Part shown: positions 29,635-38,585 of the stretch, piece by piece
Layout of the letters: each line of letters begins with the position of its first letter
How positions within the stretch are numbered: the first letter of the stretch is position 1
NCBI GenBank assembly: GCA_028287305.1
Contig: JAQBPX010000038.1
Coordinates: forward strand, 62,001-126,000
Reading direction: 5' to 3'
Length of the DNA: 64,000 nucleotides
Source of the DNA: Gemmatimonadota bacterium
Lineage (GTDB): Bacteria; Gemmatimonadota; Gemmatimonadetes; Gemmatimonadales; Gemmatimonadaceae
Notes under the pieces: generated by a model
What the model was told of the DNA's origin: nothing
Databases searched by the model: none
Seen by the model: the letters and a program-made list of their open reading frames with translations, nothing else
Program-made: the position numbers and the translations under genes

Positions 29635-29721
29635 GGGCGCATTGTGACACCACGATGCGCCGCGGCCGTCATCCGTTCGCGGCAGTGAGGATCATTTGGC
29701 AGGCGCCATTCAGGACCAAAA

Positions 29722-29874
29722 CACTGAAACTACCAAACAGAAAAAAACATTGAGCCACGGGTTGCACTGAGCCGCTGCGCGGCTGACACTGGCCCCGATC
29801 GCAGTGTTGCGACCGCGAAGCGGGCGCCAGTGAAACCCGTGGCTCAAGGCCTTTGCTTTTTGGTTTTTTCAGTG
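29722..29874. repeat. Dispersed palindromic element, copy 2
   Basis: 20-bp arms (29750-29769 and 29828-29847) with one mismatch, reading TTGAGCCACGGGTTGCACTG on the left. Outer flanks are also inverted: CACTGAAA at 29722 and TTTTCAGTG ending at 29874. The core repeats the segments of the other copies. It lies between the start of the GspE-Nudix gene and the end of the barrel gene (both minus strand), so it is downstream of the barrel gene. Read 5' to 3' on the plus strand it ends with TCAAGGCCTTTGCTTTTTGG. Confidence 0.82.
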
Positions 29875-29883
29875 CGCCCAGGT

Positions 29884-32004
29884 CTACAGCAGCGTCCAGA
29901 ACTCCCGCGCGACATCGAGGGAGATCATCCAGCGGCCTCCCCGCAACCCGCGCGCGACATCCAGCCTGAGAAAGTCGAACGGCGAGTACACAGCCATTCC
30001 CACGGACGGATACGCCCCCGACTCCCGCGCCGAATATCCAGACCGAACCAATCGCGACCCGCCGAGCACCGCAACGTGTGCATACGGCGCCACCTTCACG
30101 CGTGACGGGCTCCGTCCAAACCGCCCCAGTGAGAACGAGGGAAAGGGCACCGACGACTGCCACTCCACTCGCTGCGTGAGGAGCAACGTGCCCGAGAGCT
30201 CGTGGTATTCGTAGCCCGGAGCGGAGGTCGCGCCACCCGCGTACGCGAGATCGTACGACGGAACACCGTTCTCGTCGGCACCTGCGCGCACCAGGGTCCC
30301 TGTCGTGCGGAGCACCAGCGACTGGTCGCCGAACGGGCGCGATCCCGAGGCCGAACCGGAGAGACGCAGCATGGGATGAAGGATCGACCCGGACCCGATG
30401 TTGTCGATGCCGGGCATCCGCACGTCCGCGTCGAGGTTGGCCAGCATGGCACGACCCGATTCCTGCCACTGCCACCTCCCACTGTCGAACTGCCGCTCCA
30501 GGAACGCCTGTGCGCCGAGCAGCGACCGATTCCCTCCGTTCAGCGTCTCGCCGAAGCTGCGCGTCGCCGACACCGCACGCACCGCCACCGGCCGTCCCCG
30601 CTCCGCGAAGAGCCCCACTCCCCACACTCCCCGGTACAGGGGCATGGTCGCGCCGAGCTCGAGCCGCTCCACCCTGTAAGGATCCGACCAGTCGCTCCCG
30701 AACTCCTGCGCCGCGAAGCTGTTGATCAGCCGCGAGCGCTCTACCTCATCGCCGGCCTCGCCCAGCCCCGACACCCCCGCCACGCTCAACTCGTATCGCG
30801 CGCGCTGGAGCGCCAGCCGCGATTCCCACTTCGCGCGCTTGTCGTCCAGGCCGTAGCGTCCGCGCACGGCCAGGGTGATCCCCGCACCTGGCCGCAGCAG
30901 CGTGCCCGCCCCCAGCGACAGCCCCTCGGCGCGATTGAACTGCACGAAGTCCGACACGTTCCGCGCGCTCAGCCGCGCACCCTGCGGGCGCTCGAGGGCC
31001 TTGGCCCGCACCAGCGCTCGCGCTTCCTCCTGCACGGCGCGGACATCGTCGTTCGTCGCGAGCTTCACGTCACCCGGCAGTGAGTCGAGCACGCGCAGCG
31101 ACTCCCACACGTGCGCCTTCTGCTCGGCCGCCGGCGCCGCCACGATCTCGTCGCCGCCGAATCCCTGCGCCACGTAGCCGCGATTCAGGGTGTAGTCGCC
31201 GATCTCCCAGCGCCCGCGAATGATGCCGGTCACGGGCCAGTCCATGAACGTCCCTTCACGCTTGATCTCGATCTCCTGCCGCCGGGGCAGCCAGAATCGC
31301 GCGCCCACCAGGCCGTTCTCGAGCACGATCGACAGCTCCTGCAGCTGCTTGTCCAGGAAGGCCGCATGCGTGAACGAGAACGCCATGCGCACCACCTGTG
31401 CGCTCCCCTGCTCCACGTACAGGGCACCGACGACGCGCGCGTCGCGGTCGTTCTTCGGCCGCACCTTGACCTCGTACACCTCGATCGCGCGCCCCGGCAG
31501 CTGGATGCGCAGCGAGTCCGCGATGTGGAAGTCATAGAGCTGCCGGCCGATCACCGACAACGGATGCGGGACGTCGGCGACCTCGTCGCCATCACCCAGC
31601 CGGATGATGTCCGGGAAGTTGTTCTGGACGATCCCCAGGTGGTCGCGATGGTACGCGATGTCCGTGGGGAGCAGCAGCGTGTCGCGTCGCCCGATGATGC
31701 GCTGCTTGCTCAGGTTCGGCGCCTTCCAGTACACTTCCAGCGCGAGCTCGTCCGCCTTCAGGATTTTGGGTGGCAGTCGAAATCGCTCGCCGACCTGCGC
31801 GAGGAATGTCAGGTAGCCGTGCGCGGTCGCCTGGTAGTCCACCAGCCCGGTGTCGGCCAGCTGGCGGGCGCGGCGCGCCACGGCGGAATCCACCAGGTCA
31901 CGAGTGCGCGGGTCATTCCAGAGCTGCGCGCTCGCGGCGCGACAGGGCAGCATCACACCGAGCAGACAGGCTGCGGCGCCGAGCGCCGCGAGGATACGCC
32001 GCAT
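29884..32004 (-). CDS. Large exported protein, predicted outer-membrane beta-barrel
   Basis: A 706-residue protein I cannot name. It has a signal peptide (RRILAALGAAACLLGVMLPC, cut near AASAQ), then a soluble domain to about residue 300 with beta-sandwich features (VRMAFSFTHAAFLDKQL), and a C-terminal half of alternating strands with Gly/Arg/Asp turns, such as GLSLGAGTLLRPGAGITLAVRGRYGLDDKRAKWESR, given here only as its start. It ends ISLDVAREFWTLL. The layout resembles proteins with an N-terminal domain followed by a surface-antigen-like barrel. The ATG at 32004 is preferred because the signal peptide follows directly; the frame is open further upstream but would overlap trpE. It diverges from trpE. 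Confidence 0.75.
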   Translation of the reverse strand: MRRILAALGAAACLLGVMLPCRAASAQLWNDPRTRDLVDSAVARRARQLADTGLVDYQATAHGYLTFLAQVGERFRLPPKILKADELALEVYWKAPNLSKQRIIGRRDTLLLPTDIAYHRDHLGIVQNNFPDIIRLGDGDEVADVPHPLSVIGRQLYDFHIADSLRIQLPGRAIEVYEVKVRPKNDRDARVVGALYVEQGSAQVVRMAFSFTHAAFLDKQLQELSIVLENGLVGARFWLPRRQEIEIKREGTFMDWPVTGIIRGRWEIGDYTLNRGYVAQGFGGDEIVAAPAAEQKAHVWESLRVLDSLPGDVKLATNDDVRAVQEEARALVRAKALERPQGARLSARNVSDFVQFNRAEGLSLGAGTLLRPGAGITLAVRGRYGLDDKRAKWESRLALQRARYELSVAGVSGLGEAGDEVERSRLINSFAAQEFGSDWSDPYRVERLELGATMPLYRGVWGVGLFAERGRPVAVRAVSATRSFGETLNGGNRSLLGAQAFLERQFDSGRWQWQESGRAMLANLDADVRMPGIDNIGSGSILHPMLRLSGSASGSRPFGDQSLVLRTTGTLVRAGADENGVPSYDLAYAGGATSAPGYEYHELSGTLLLTQRVEWQSSVPFPSFSLGRFGRSPSRVKVAPYAHVAVLGGSRLVRSGYSARESGAYPSVGMAVYSPFDFLRLDVARGLRGGRWMISLDVAREFWTLL

Positions 32005-32058
32005 GATGACGCAATCTCGCGGGGGGCCCATGCACGGGCAACTCGCTCGCACCCCGAC

Positions 32059-33564
32059 ATGACGTACCAGCGCTTTCGCGACATCGCCCTCCCGGGGCAC
32101 CTCGTTCCCGTGTGGCGCGACGTGGTGCTCGACTCCATCACGCCCCTGTCTGCCTTTACCCGCCTCAGGCGCGGCCCCTTCTCATTCCTGCTCGAGTCCG
32201 CCCCAGCGGGCGGCGAGACGTGGGCGCGCTACACGTTCATGGGTACCGAGCCGCGTTCGGCGTGGCGGCTGCGCGATGACACCATCGAGACATGGACGCC
32301 GGCCACAGGGTGGCATGGCGCGCGCCCCTGCGCCGATCCACTGGCCGACCTCGAGCGCCTGCTCACCGAATTTCCCCCTGTGGAAGTCGAGGAGCTCGGC
32401 GACTTCTGGGCCGGCGCCGTGGGCTACTTCAGCTACGACGTAGTGCGCCAGGTCGAGCGACTCCCCTCCCCTCCGCCTCGCGCCAACGACCTGCCCGACG
32501 CGCTGTTCGTCTTCACGCGCGTGCTGGCGATCGTGGACAACCTGCGCTCGCGGTTGCGTCTCGTCGCGGCGGTGCAGGTGCCGCCTGCCGCGACCGATGA
32601 CGACCTGCAGCGCCTGCACGCCGAAGCCGAGCGGGACATCGCTGACGCGCTCGCGCGACTGGCCACTCCCGCCGAGCTCCCGGCGCTCGACCTCGATCCC
32701 TCCGCGCCCCCCGCAACGGGCGCGTCGAGCCTCACGCGCGAGGAGTTCATCCAGCGAGTGGATCGGATCAAGGATTACATCGCGGCCGGCGATGCCTTCC
32801 AGGTGCTGCTCGCGCGACGGATCAGCCTCGCGCACGACTTCGATTCCACGTCGCTCTACCGCGCCCTGCGCGTGCTGAATCCCAGCCCGTACATGTACCA
32901 CCTGGCGCTCGACGGAATCGAGATCGTGGGCAGCTCGCCGGAGCTGCTCGTGCGCGTCGCCGGCGATCGCGTCACGGTTCGCCCGATCGCCGGCACGCGC
33001 CGTCGCGGGAAGACCGCCGCCGAGGACCAGGCGCTCACCGCCGAGCTCAAGGCCGACGAGAAGGAGCGCGCCGAGCACCTGATGCTCGTTGACCTCGGCC
33101 GCAACGACGTGGGTCGCATCGCGCGCTACGGCACGGTGAACGTCACCGACCTGATGGTGGTCGAGCGCTACTCCCACGTGCTCCACATGGTGAGCCAGGT
33201 GGAGGGGATCATGCGCGAGGGACTGACCGCCATGGACGCGCTCCGCGCGACCTTTCCCGCCGGCACCATGACCGGTGCACCCAAGGTGCGCGCGATGCAG
33301 ATCATCGACGAACTGGAACCCGTGCGACGCGGCCCATATGCGGGCGCCATCGGCTACCTGGCCGCGGGCGGGAGGCGCATGGACCTGGCGATCACCATCC
33401 GCACCTGCGTGATCTCGGGCGGCGAGGTGGCGGTCCAGGCGGGAGGCGGAATCGTCCACGACTCGGTGCCCGCCCTCGAGTGGGAGGAGACTGAGAGCAA
33501 GGCGCGGGCGATGCTCACGGCCATCGGGCAGGTCCGGGCCGCCTCGGGGGCAACCGGGCGCTAG
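32059..33564 (+). CDS. trpE: Anthranilate synthase component I
   Basis: A 501-residue chorismate-using enzyme that makes anthranilate, the first step of tryptophan synthesis. Near the N-terminus is the LLES motif tied to tryptophan feedback binding. The catalytic half contains PSPYMYHLALDG, VGSSPELLVRV, RPIAGTRRRG, LVDLGRNDVGR and FPAGTMTGAPKVRAM. TrpE rather than PabB is favoured by LLES and by overall length. No trpG or other trp gene is adjacent, and no leader peptide or attenuator is visible in the 54 bp upstream. The ATG at 32059 is where family similarity begins. Confidence 0.93.
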   Translation: MTYQRFRDIALPGHLVPVWRDVVLDSITPLSAFTRLRRGPFSFLLESAPAGGETWARYTFMGTEPRSAWRLRDDTIETWTPATGWHGARPCADPLADLERLLTEFPPVEVEELGDFWAGAVGYFSYDVVRQVERLPSPPPRANDLPDALFVFTRVLAIVDNLRSRLRLVAAVQVPPAATDDDLQRLHAEAERDIADALARLATPAELPALDLDPSAPPATGASSLTREEFIQRVDRIKDYIAAGDAFQVLLARRISLAHDFDSTSLYRALRVLNPSPYMYHLALDGIEIVGSSPELLVRVAGDRVTVRPIAGTRRRGKTAAEDQALTAELKADEKERAEHLMLVDLGRNDVGRIARYGTVNVTDLMVVERYSHVLHMVSQVEGIMREGLTAMDALRATFPAGTMTGAPKVRAMQIIDELEPVRRGPYAGAIGYLAAGGRRMDLAITIRTCVISGGEVAVQAGGGIVHDSVPALEWEETESKARAMLTAIGQVRAASGATGR

Positions 33565-33598
33565 TGGAGAGGCCCTCCGGAGGCGATATTCCCCCGCA

Positions 33599-35191
33599 AT
33601 GCGCTACAAGCTCATCGCCGCCGACAACGTCACGCACTTCGACCTGAGGACGGGCGCCCCACTCGTGGTGGGTCGCGCGCCGACGAGCGACATCCCCGTC
33701 TTCGACCCGACCATCTCCCGGCGTCACGCCGAGGTGGTCGTGAACGACGAGGGAGTCCACGTGCGCGACCTCGGCTCGAGCAACGGCACCTTCCTCAACG
33801 GCGCGAAGATCGAGACGGCGTCCCTGGCCCTGGGCGACAACATCACCTTCGGCAAGGTGGCGTTCACGCTCGGCCGGATCATGGAGACGCCGGCGCCACA
33901 GCCCGTGGTCGAGAAGGCGCAGGACGCACCCCCCGGCGCGACGATCGTGCGCTCGGTGCCGATCGTGCCGGGAGGCACCGTGGTGGGAATGCGGGCCGCC
34001 ACGCCGGGCGCGGCGGGCGCCGGTGGTGCTGCCGCCGCGCAACCCGACCTCACGCAGCAGAAGCTCTCGATCCTGCTCGAGGTGTCGAAGGGGCTCGGCC
34101 GCGCGGTGGACACCGACTCGATGCTCGAGAAGATCGTCGAGTATGCCTACCAGATCCTCGACGTGGACCGCGTCGCGATCCTGCTGATGGACGAGGCCGG
34201 AGAGCTGCAGCCGAAGATCGGGCGCGACAAGCGCGGCACCGACCAGCCGCGCGCGGTGCCGCAGTCCATCGCGCGCGTGGCCGTGCAGGACAAGGTGGCG
34301 ATCCTCTCCGACAACGCCGGCGAGGACCAGCGATTCGGCGGCGCCTCCATCCTCATGCAGCAGATTCGCAGCGCGGTGTGCGCACCGCTCGTCGCGAGCG
34401 AGGATCGGGTGCTGGGCGTGATCTACGTGGACAACATCTCCACGCATCGCTTCAAGGAGGACGACCTGGAGTTCGTCGTCGCGTTCGCCGGCATCGCCGC
34501 GGTCGCCATCGAGAACTCGCAGTTCGCCGAGCGCATCCGCAAGGAGCTGCTCGCGCGCAGCAACTTCGAGCGCTACTTCACGCCGCAGCTCGCCGCGCGA
34601 ATCGCCAGCTCGGCGGAGGGCACGAAGCTCGGCGGCGACAAGCGCCCGGTGGCGGTGCTGTTCAGCGACATCCGGGGATTCACCGCCCTCTCGGAGACCA
34701 TGCTCCCCGACGAGATGGCGTCCATCCTCAACCAGTACTTCTCCGAGATGGTGGACTGCGTGTTCCGCAACAACGGCACGCTCGACAAGTTCATCGGGGA
34801 CGCGGTGATGGCGCAGTGGGGCGCGCCGATCCACACGCCGGAAGACGCCGACAGCGCGATGCAGGCCGCCATCGAGATGATGCACGAGCTCGACAAGCTC
34901 AACGCGCGCTGGAAGGCCGAGGGCCATCCGGAGCTGCAGATCGGGATCGGCCTCAATTACGGAGAGGCCTTCGCCGGCAACATCGGCAGCGAGCGCCGCC
35001 TGGAGTACACGGTCATCGGTGACACCGTGAACACGGCGAGCCGCCTGTGCGGCGCCGCCGACGGCGGCGAGATCCTGCTGAGCGAGGACATGAAGCGCGT
35101 CCTCACGAAGGTGCCCGAGCTGGACGAGTGCCCGCCGATGGAGCTCAAGGGGAAGAGCCAGCCCGTGCCGGTCTACCGGGTCCGTCGCTGA
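33599..35191 (+). CDS. FHA-GAF-class III adenylate/guanylate cyclase
   Basis: A 530-residue cytoplasmic signalling protein with three domains. Residues 1-90 form an FHA phosphothreonine-binding domain (VVGRAPTSDIPV, ISRRHAEVVV, GSSNGTFLNG). After a Pro/Gly/Ala-rich linker, residues 150-315 form a GAF sensor domain. Residues 320-530 form a class III cyclase with both metal aspartates (VLFSDIRGFT and FIGDAVMAQWG), the Lys of DKFIGD, and YTVIGDTVNTASRL. The product is most likely cAMP. It follows trpE by 34 bp but is unrelated in role. The next gene overlaps its 3' end. Confidence 0.93.
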   Translation: MRYKLIAADNVTHFDLRTGAPLVVGRAPTSDIPVFDPTISRRHAEVVVNDEGVHVRDLGSSNGTFLNGAKIETASLALGDNITFGKVAFTLGRIMETPAPQPVVEKAQDAPPGATIVRSVPIVPGGTVVGMRAATPGAAGAGGAAAAQPDLTQQKLSILLEVSKGLGRAVDTDSMLEKIVEYAYQILDVDRVAILLMDEAGELQPKIGRDKRGTDQPRAVPQSIARVAVQDKVAILSDNAGEDQRFGGASILMQQIRSAVCAPLVASEDRVLGVIYVDNISTHRFKEDDLEFVVAFAGIAAVAIENSQFAERIRKELLARSNFERYFTPQLAARIASSAEGTKLGGDKRPVAVLFSDIRGFTALSETMLPDEMASILNQYFSEMVDCVFRNNGTLDKFIGDAVMAQWGAPIHTPEDADSAMQAAIEMMHELDKLNARWKAEGHPELQIGIGLNYGEAFAGNIGSERRLEYTVIGDTVNTASRLCGAADGGEILLSEDMKRVLTKVPELDECPPMELKGKSQPVPVYRVRR

Positions 35192-35949
35192 CCGACCTCC
35201 CCGACGGCTACGCGAGCGTTCGCTGCGAGTTCGGCGACGCGATCGTGCTGCACGCGGCGGCTGACCCCGTAGCCGAGATCCTGGAGCGTGAGGAGCTGCA
35301 CGCATGGGCCGCGCACCAGGAAGGACGCGTGGAGCTGCAGGGCCGCGGCATCGCCTACATGGTCGCGCTCCCGGGAGTTCCCGGGCGCGTAGTGGTGCGA
35401 CACAACCGCCACGGTGGCCTGCTGGCGCCCCTTACGGGCGACCTGTTCCTGCCGCCCACGCGCGGTCCGCTCGAGCTCGCGGCCTCCGTGCAGCTGCGCA
35501 AGCTCGGCGTGCCGACGCCGGAAGTGGTCGCAGTGGCCACCACGCGCGCCGCCGCGCTCTTCCGCCGCGCGGACGTTGCGACGCGCGCGCTATCACCAAG
35601 CATGGACCTGGGGGCGGCGCTCGTGAGCGGCGATGACGGCGTGCGCATCGCCGCAATCGAGGCCGCGAAGGCGCTCATGTCGCAGCTGTCGAAGGTTGGC
35701 GCGCGGCACCCGGACCTCAACGTCAAGAACGTGCTGCTCGTGGGCGACCCGCACGCGCCGGTCGCGCACGTGCTCGACGTGGACCGCGTGGTGTTCCGCA
35801 CCGATCACGTGGCGGTCGCCCGCGACAATGCGAGCCGGCTGCAGCGCTCGGCGCGAAAGTGGCGCGTGGAGCACCAGGCGCACATCACGGACGAGGAGCT
35901 GGTGGAGCTGTGTGATGCGGCGGTTGCGGGAGCCGAGGGCGCTACCTAG
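35128..35949 (+). CDS. Lipopolysaccharide core kinase-like protein (KdkA/InaA type)
   Basis: About 270 residues of a small kinase-fold protein. The catalytic loop reads ARHPDLNVKNVLL, as in Kdo kinases (HxDLNxxN), and the metal site reads HVLDVDRVVF. N-terminal PGRVVVRHNRHGGLL matches the family's nucleotide loop region. It would phosphorylate a sugar of the LPS inner core. The neighbouring glycosyltransferases support this. The start is uncertain: GTG at 35128 lies inside the cyclase gene, while a CTG at 35188 would overlap the cyclase stop as CTGA and give a more natural N-terminus. Confidence 0.8.
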   Translation: MPADGAQGEEPARAGLPGPSLTDLPDGYASVRCEFGDAIVLHAAADPVAEILEREELHAWAAHQEGRVELQGRGIAYMVALPGVPGRVVVRHNRHGGLLAPLTGDLFLPPTRGPLELAASVQLRKLGVPTPEVVAVATTRAAALFRRADVATRALSPSMDLGAALVSGDDGVRIAAIEAAKALMSQLSKVGARHPDLNVKNVLLVGDPHAPVAHVLDVDRVVFRTDHVAVARDNASRLQRSARKWRVEHQAHITDEELVELCDAAVAGAEGAT

Positions 35950-37040
35950 TCGGCGCCGAGCACCCGCCGGTACACGGCCTCGGTGCGCTCGGCCATCTTT
36001 TCGAGCGTGAACTCGCGCACGCGCTCGCCCGCCGCGGCGCTGATGCGCTCGCGCAGCGCGCGGTCCTCCACCAGGCGCACGATCGCCAGCCCGAGCGCGT
36101 GATGATCGCCCACCGGTGCCAGCAGTCCATTGATCTCGCGGTCAATAACCTCGGGAATGCCCCCCGCCTGCGTCGCCGCGATCGGCTTGCCAAGGAACAG
36201 TGCGTCGAGGAGCACCGATCCCATTCCCTCCTCGCGTGAGCTGAGCGACACCACCGTCGCGCTGGCCAGCAGGCGATCGGCATCGGGACGGTAGCCGAGC
36301 ACGTGCAGCGCGTCGCCGAGCTTGAGGCGCGCGACTTCGGCGTCCACGTCCACGCGGAGTGGTCCGTCGCCGGCAAGCAGGCCATGGAGGTTGGGCACGC
36401 GGTTACGGGCCGCCGCGAACGCGCGCACGAAGTTGACGGGATCCTTGTGCGCCACGAGCTGCGCGACCTGCACCACGAGCGGCGCGTTCTCGGGAACGCC
36501 GAGGGTCGCGAGCTCGGCACGGGTGAGCGGCTCGATGTCGCGGTTGACGTCCACGCCGTCCGGGATGATGTCGATGCGCTCGCGCGAGATGCCACTGGCC
36601 ACCAGGACATCGGCCACCGCGCGCGAGATCGCGATGATCGCCCGGGCGCGACCGTACTTCCATCGGGTGCCGGCGTTCCTGCGCAGGGGAAAGTCCACCC
36701 GTCGCGCGGCCACGAGGCGCGCCGAGGTGCCGAGGGTGGCGAGCGCGCCAAGTCCCACGGCGTGCGCGGTGTGGGCGTGGAGCAGCTGGATGTCGTGTCG
36801 CACGATCGCGCTCCGCAGGCGCAGGGCGGCGAGGAGGTCCGCCTCGCCGCGCGCGTCGCAGGGCAACACGGTCAGTCCCGCAGCGATGCCGCGCGTGGCG
36901 AGGGGCTCGTCGGGTCGCGCTGCCAGGATGGAGTCATGGCCGCGCTTCGAGAGCGCCTGCGTGAGCCAGAGGGCCTGGCGCTCGCCGCCGCGCCATCCCC
37001 GCTCCGTGTCCACGTGCAGGATGCGAAGTGGCGTCGACAT
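35946..37040 (-). CDS. Glycosyltransferase family 4 protein
   Basis: A 364-residue GT-B enzyme. The N-terminal domain begins ILHVDTERGWRGGERQALW with the acceptor-side loop, followed by LLHAHTAHAVGLGAL. The C-terminal nucleotide-sugar site has IIPDGVDVNRD, LVVQVAQLVAHKDP, and the EX7E-like stretch SSREEGMGSVLLDALFLGKPI. It likely adds a sugar to LPS core or O-antigen from a nucleotide donor. It ends 4 bp inside the convergent kinase gene and is divergent from the GT9 gene 32 bp away. Confidence 0.9.
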   Translation of the reverse strand: MSTPLRILHVDTERGWRGGERQALWLTQALSKRGHDSILAARPDEPLATRGIAAGLTVLPCDARGEADLLAALRLRSAIVRHDIQLLHAHTAHAVGLGALATLGTSARLVAARRVDFPLRRNAGTRWKYGRARAIIAISRAVADVLVASGISRERIDIIPDGVDVNRDIEPLTRAELATLGVPENAPLVVQVAQLVAHKDPVNFVRAFAAARNRVPNLHGLLAGDGPLRVDVDAEVARLKLGDALHVLGYRPDADRLLASATVVSLSSREEGMGSVLLDALFLGKPIAATQAGGIPEVIDREINGLLAPVGDHHALGLAIVRLVEDRALRERISAAAGERVREFTLEKMAERTEAVYRRVLGAD

Positions 37041-37072
37041 GAACGGGATGAGGGGAGCCCGCCCTTGCCCGC

Positions 37073-38092
37073 ATGCGGGCGCCCGGGCGAAGTTGCCGCT
37101 TCGTGTCCCCCAATCTAACGCTGATTCCCGATCCCTCGCGGATCCTGATCGTGAGCCTGGACAACCTGGGCGACCTCGTGTTCGCCTCGGCGCTCGCGCC
37201 GCCGCTGCGCGAGCGCTACCCGGGGGCCGAGATCGGGGTGCTGTGCAAGCGCTACGCGGCGGAAGTCGCGCCGCTCATCCCGGGCGTCTCGCGGGTGTTT
37301 GCGGCGGACCCCTTCTGGGACCGGGCGCCGGGGCGCGGCAAGGGCGCGACGCTGCCCTTCCTGCGCGCGCTGGGTGAGGTGCGGCGGGCCAGCTTCGACG
37401 TCGCCATCCTGGCGGCCGCGCCATGGCGGACCTCGGCGGCGCTGGCGCTCACCGGCATCCCGGTGCGGATCGGGCTGGAGCGTCGGCGGAACGCGCGCTG
37501 GCTCAGTCATGCGCTGCCCGCGGAGGACGTGCACCGGCCGGTCTTGGAGGAGGAGGCGAGGCTGCTGGAGCCGCTGGGGATCCGGGTGTCGGGGCTGCGG
37601 TATCGGCTTTCGAGGCCGTTGGGCGTTTTGAACAGCGGAGCGCGGACGGCGGCGCTGCATCCGTTCGCGAGCAAGCGGAATCGATGTGTGGGGCTGGAGG
37701 TGTGGGCTTCGGTAGCGCGGTCGCTGGACGCGGATGGCTGGTCGGTGCTGTGGATCGGGAGTGGGGCGGAGATGGATGAGGTGCGATCGGTGGTCGGCGG
37801 TGAGGGGCGGTTTGTGGATCGGGAGTTCGGGGAATCGCTGATCGACACGGCGCGGGCGCTGGCAGGGGCGGAGTTGTTCATCGGGCATGACTCGGGGCCG
37901 CTGCATGTCGCGGGGGCGTTCGGGGTGCCCGTGGTTGGCATCTTTGCGCCGGGGGAGCCGGATCGGACTTTTCCGCAGGGCGTGGGGCCGGCGCGGATGA
38001 TATCGCGGGGGGGGCCCGCGGAAGTGACGGCTGACGACATCCTGGGCGAGGTTGCTGTCATCCTGAGCGCAGCGAGGGATCTGCCGTTGTAG
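37073..38092 (+). CDS. Glycosyltransferase family 9 (heptosyltransferase-like)
   Basis: A 339-residue GT-B heptosyltransferase-type enzyme: RILIVSLDNLGDLVFASAL at the N-terminus, then the donor site AALHPFASKRNRC and LFIGHDSGPLHVAGAFGVPVVGIFAP. It would transfer heptose or a related sugar to LPS core. The ATG at 37073 is followed by an atypical leader; GTG at 37103 gives a shorter N-terminus closer to family size. The last 12 residues (AVILSAARDLPL) are encoded by a dispersed 38-bp repeat, not by family sequence. A large palindrome follows the stop. Confidence 0.88.
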   Translation: MRAPGRSCRFVSPNLTLIPDPSRILIVSLDNLGDLVFASALAPPLRERYPGAEIGVLCKRYAAEVAPLIPGVSRVFAADPFWDRAPGRGKGATLPFLRALGEVRRASFDVAILAAAPWRTSAALALTGIPVRIGLERRRNARWLSHALPAEDVHRPVLEEEARLLEPLGIRVSGLRYRLSRPLGVLNSGARTAALHPFASKRNRCVGLEVWASVARSLDADGWSVLWIGSGAEMDEVRSVVGGEGRFVDREFGESLIDTARALAGAELFIGHDSGPLHVAGAFGVPVVGIFAPGEPDRTFPQGVGPARMISRGGPAEVTADDILGEVAVILSAARDLPL

Positions 38093-38094
38093 TT
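38057..38094. repeat. 38-bp dispersed repeat, copy 1
   Basis: Starts GTCATCCTGAGCGCAGCG and ends GCCGTTGTAGTT. A second copy, 33 of 38 or so identical, is at 45329-45366. Similar CCTGAGCG(A/C)AGCGA sequences are known to me as common dispersed repeats in many bacterial genomes. This copy covers the end and stop codon of the GT9 gene. Confidence 0.8.
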
Positions 38095-38156
38095 GGGCCC
38101 TCTACCGGTACTGCAGGCCGGTGGTCTGTGGTCTGTGGTTCGGACAGGATGCGGAA

Positions 38157-38185
38157 GGCGGGCGCCGGCAGGCGCCCGCCTTTGT
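38157..38185 (+). terminator. Terminator for plus-strand GT9 gene
   Basis: Stem GGCGGGCGCC / GGCGCCCGCC with loop GGCA, followed by TTTGTCATT. It sits at the inner end of the left arm of the large palindrome, 65 bp past the stop. Confidence 0.7.
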
Positions 38186-38465
38186 CATTGGTTCGTAGTC
38201 AACATGTTCGAGGGCGCGGCGTGCACGCCGATACCGCGTGTACGCTTGCCCGTAGCCCGAAGCCAGAAGCTCGAGCACCGACACGGAAGCGCTGCGCGAT
38301 TCGTTATGCGTTCGCCGTTAACATGTTCACGGATGACGAAGCGGCGGCCGCAGCCCGCCGCGTACCGCATCTGTGCTCGAGCCTCCGGCTTCCGGCTTCA
38401 GGCAAGCCCGAACCCGGTATCGGCCGACCAGGCGCCAACTCCGAACCCCAAACACAGAACCCAAC

Positions 38466-38495
38466 GACAAAGGCGGGCGCCCACAGGCGCCCGCC
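38466..38495 (-). terminator. Terminator for minus-strand GT9 gene
   Basis: Mirror image of the previous hairpin: on the minus strand, GGCGGGCGCC, a four-base loop, GGCGCCCGCC, then TTTGTCGTT. It terminates transcripts arriving from the gene ending at 38586. Confidence 0.7.
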
Positions 38496-38585
38496 TTCCT
38501 CATCCTGTCCGAGCCACAGACCGCAGACCACAGTCCTGCAGTACCGATAGAGGGCCCACTAGAACGACAGGCCCCTCGCTGTGGC

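Larger units (their letters stand above)
38095..38557. repeat. 463-bp imperfect palindrome between convergent GT9 genes
   Basis: Terminal arms of 72 bp (38095-38166 and 38486-38557) are reverse complements at 66 of 72 positions, both beginning GGGCCCTCTA when read inward. Symmetry continues inside: a CTCGAGCAC/GTGCTCGAG region near 38264 and 38371, and GCCGATACCG/CGGTATCGGC. The centre, near 38326, is weakly symmetrical. No credible gene is present. Each arm ends in a terminator-like hairpin pointing at its incoming gene. Confidence 0.85.

Noticed and set aside
32005-32058. trp leader or attenuator before trpE
   Set aside because: Only 54 bases separate trpE from the divergent gene; no Trp-rich leader and no alternating hairpins.
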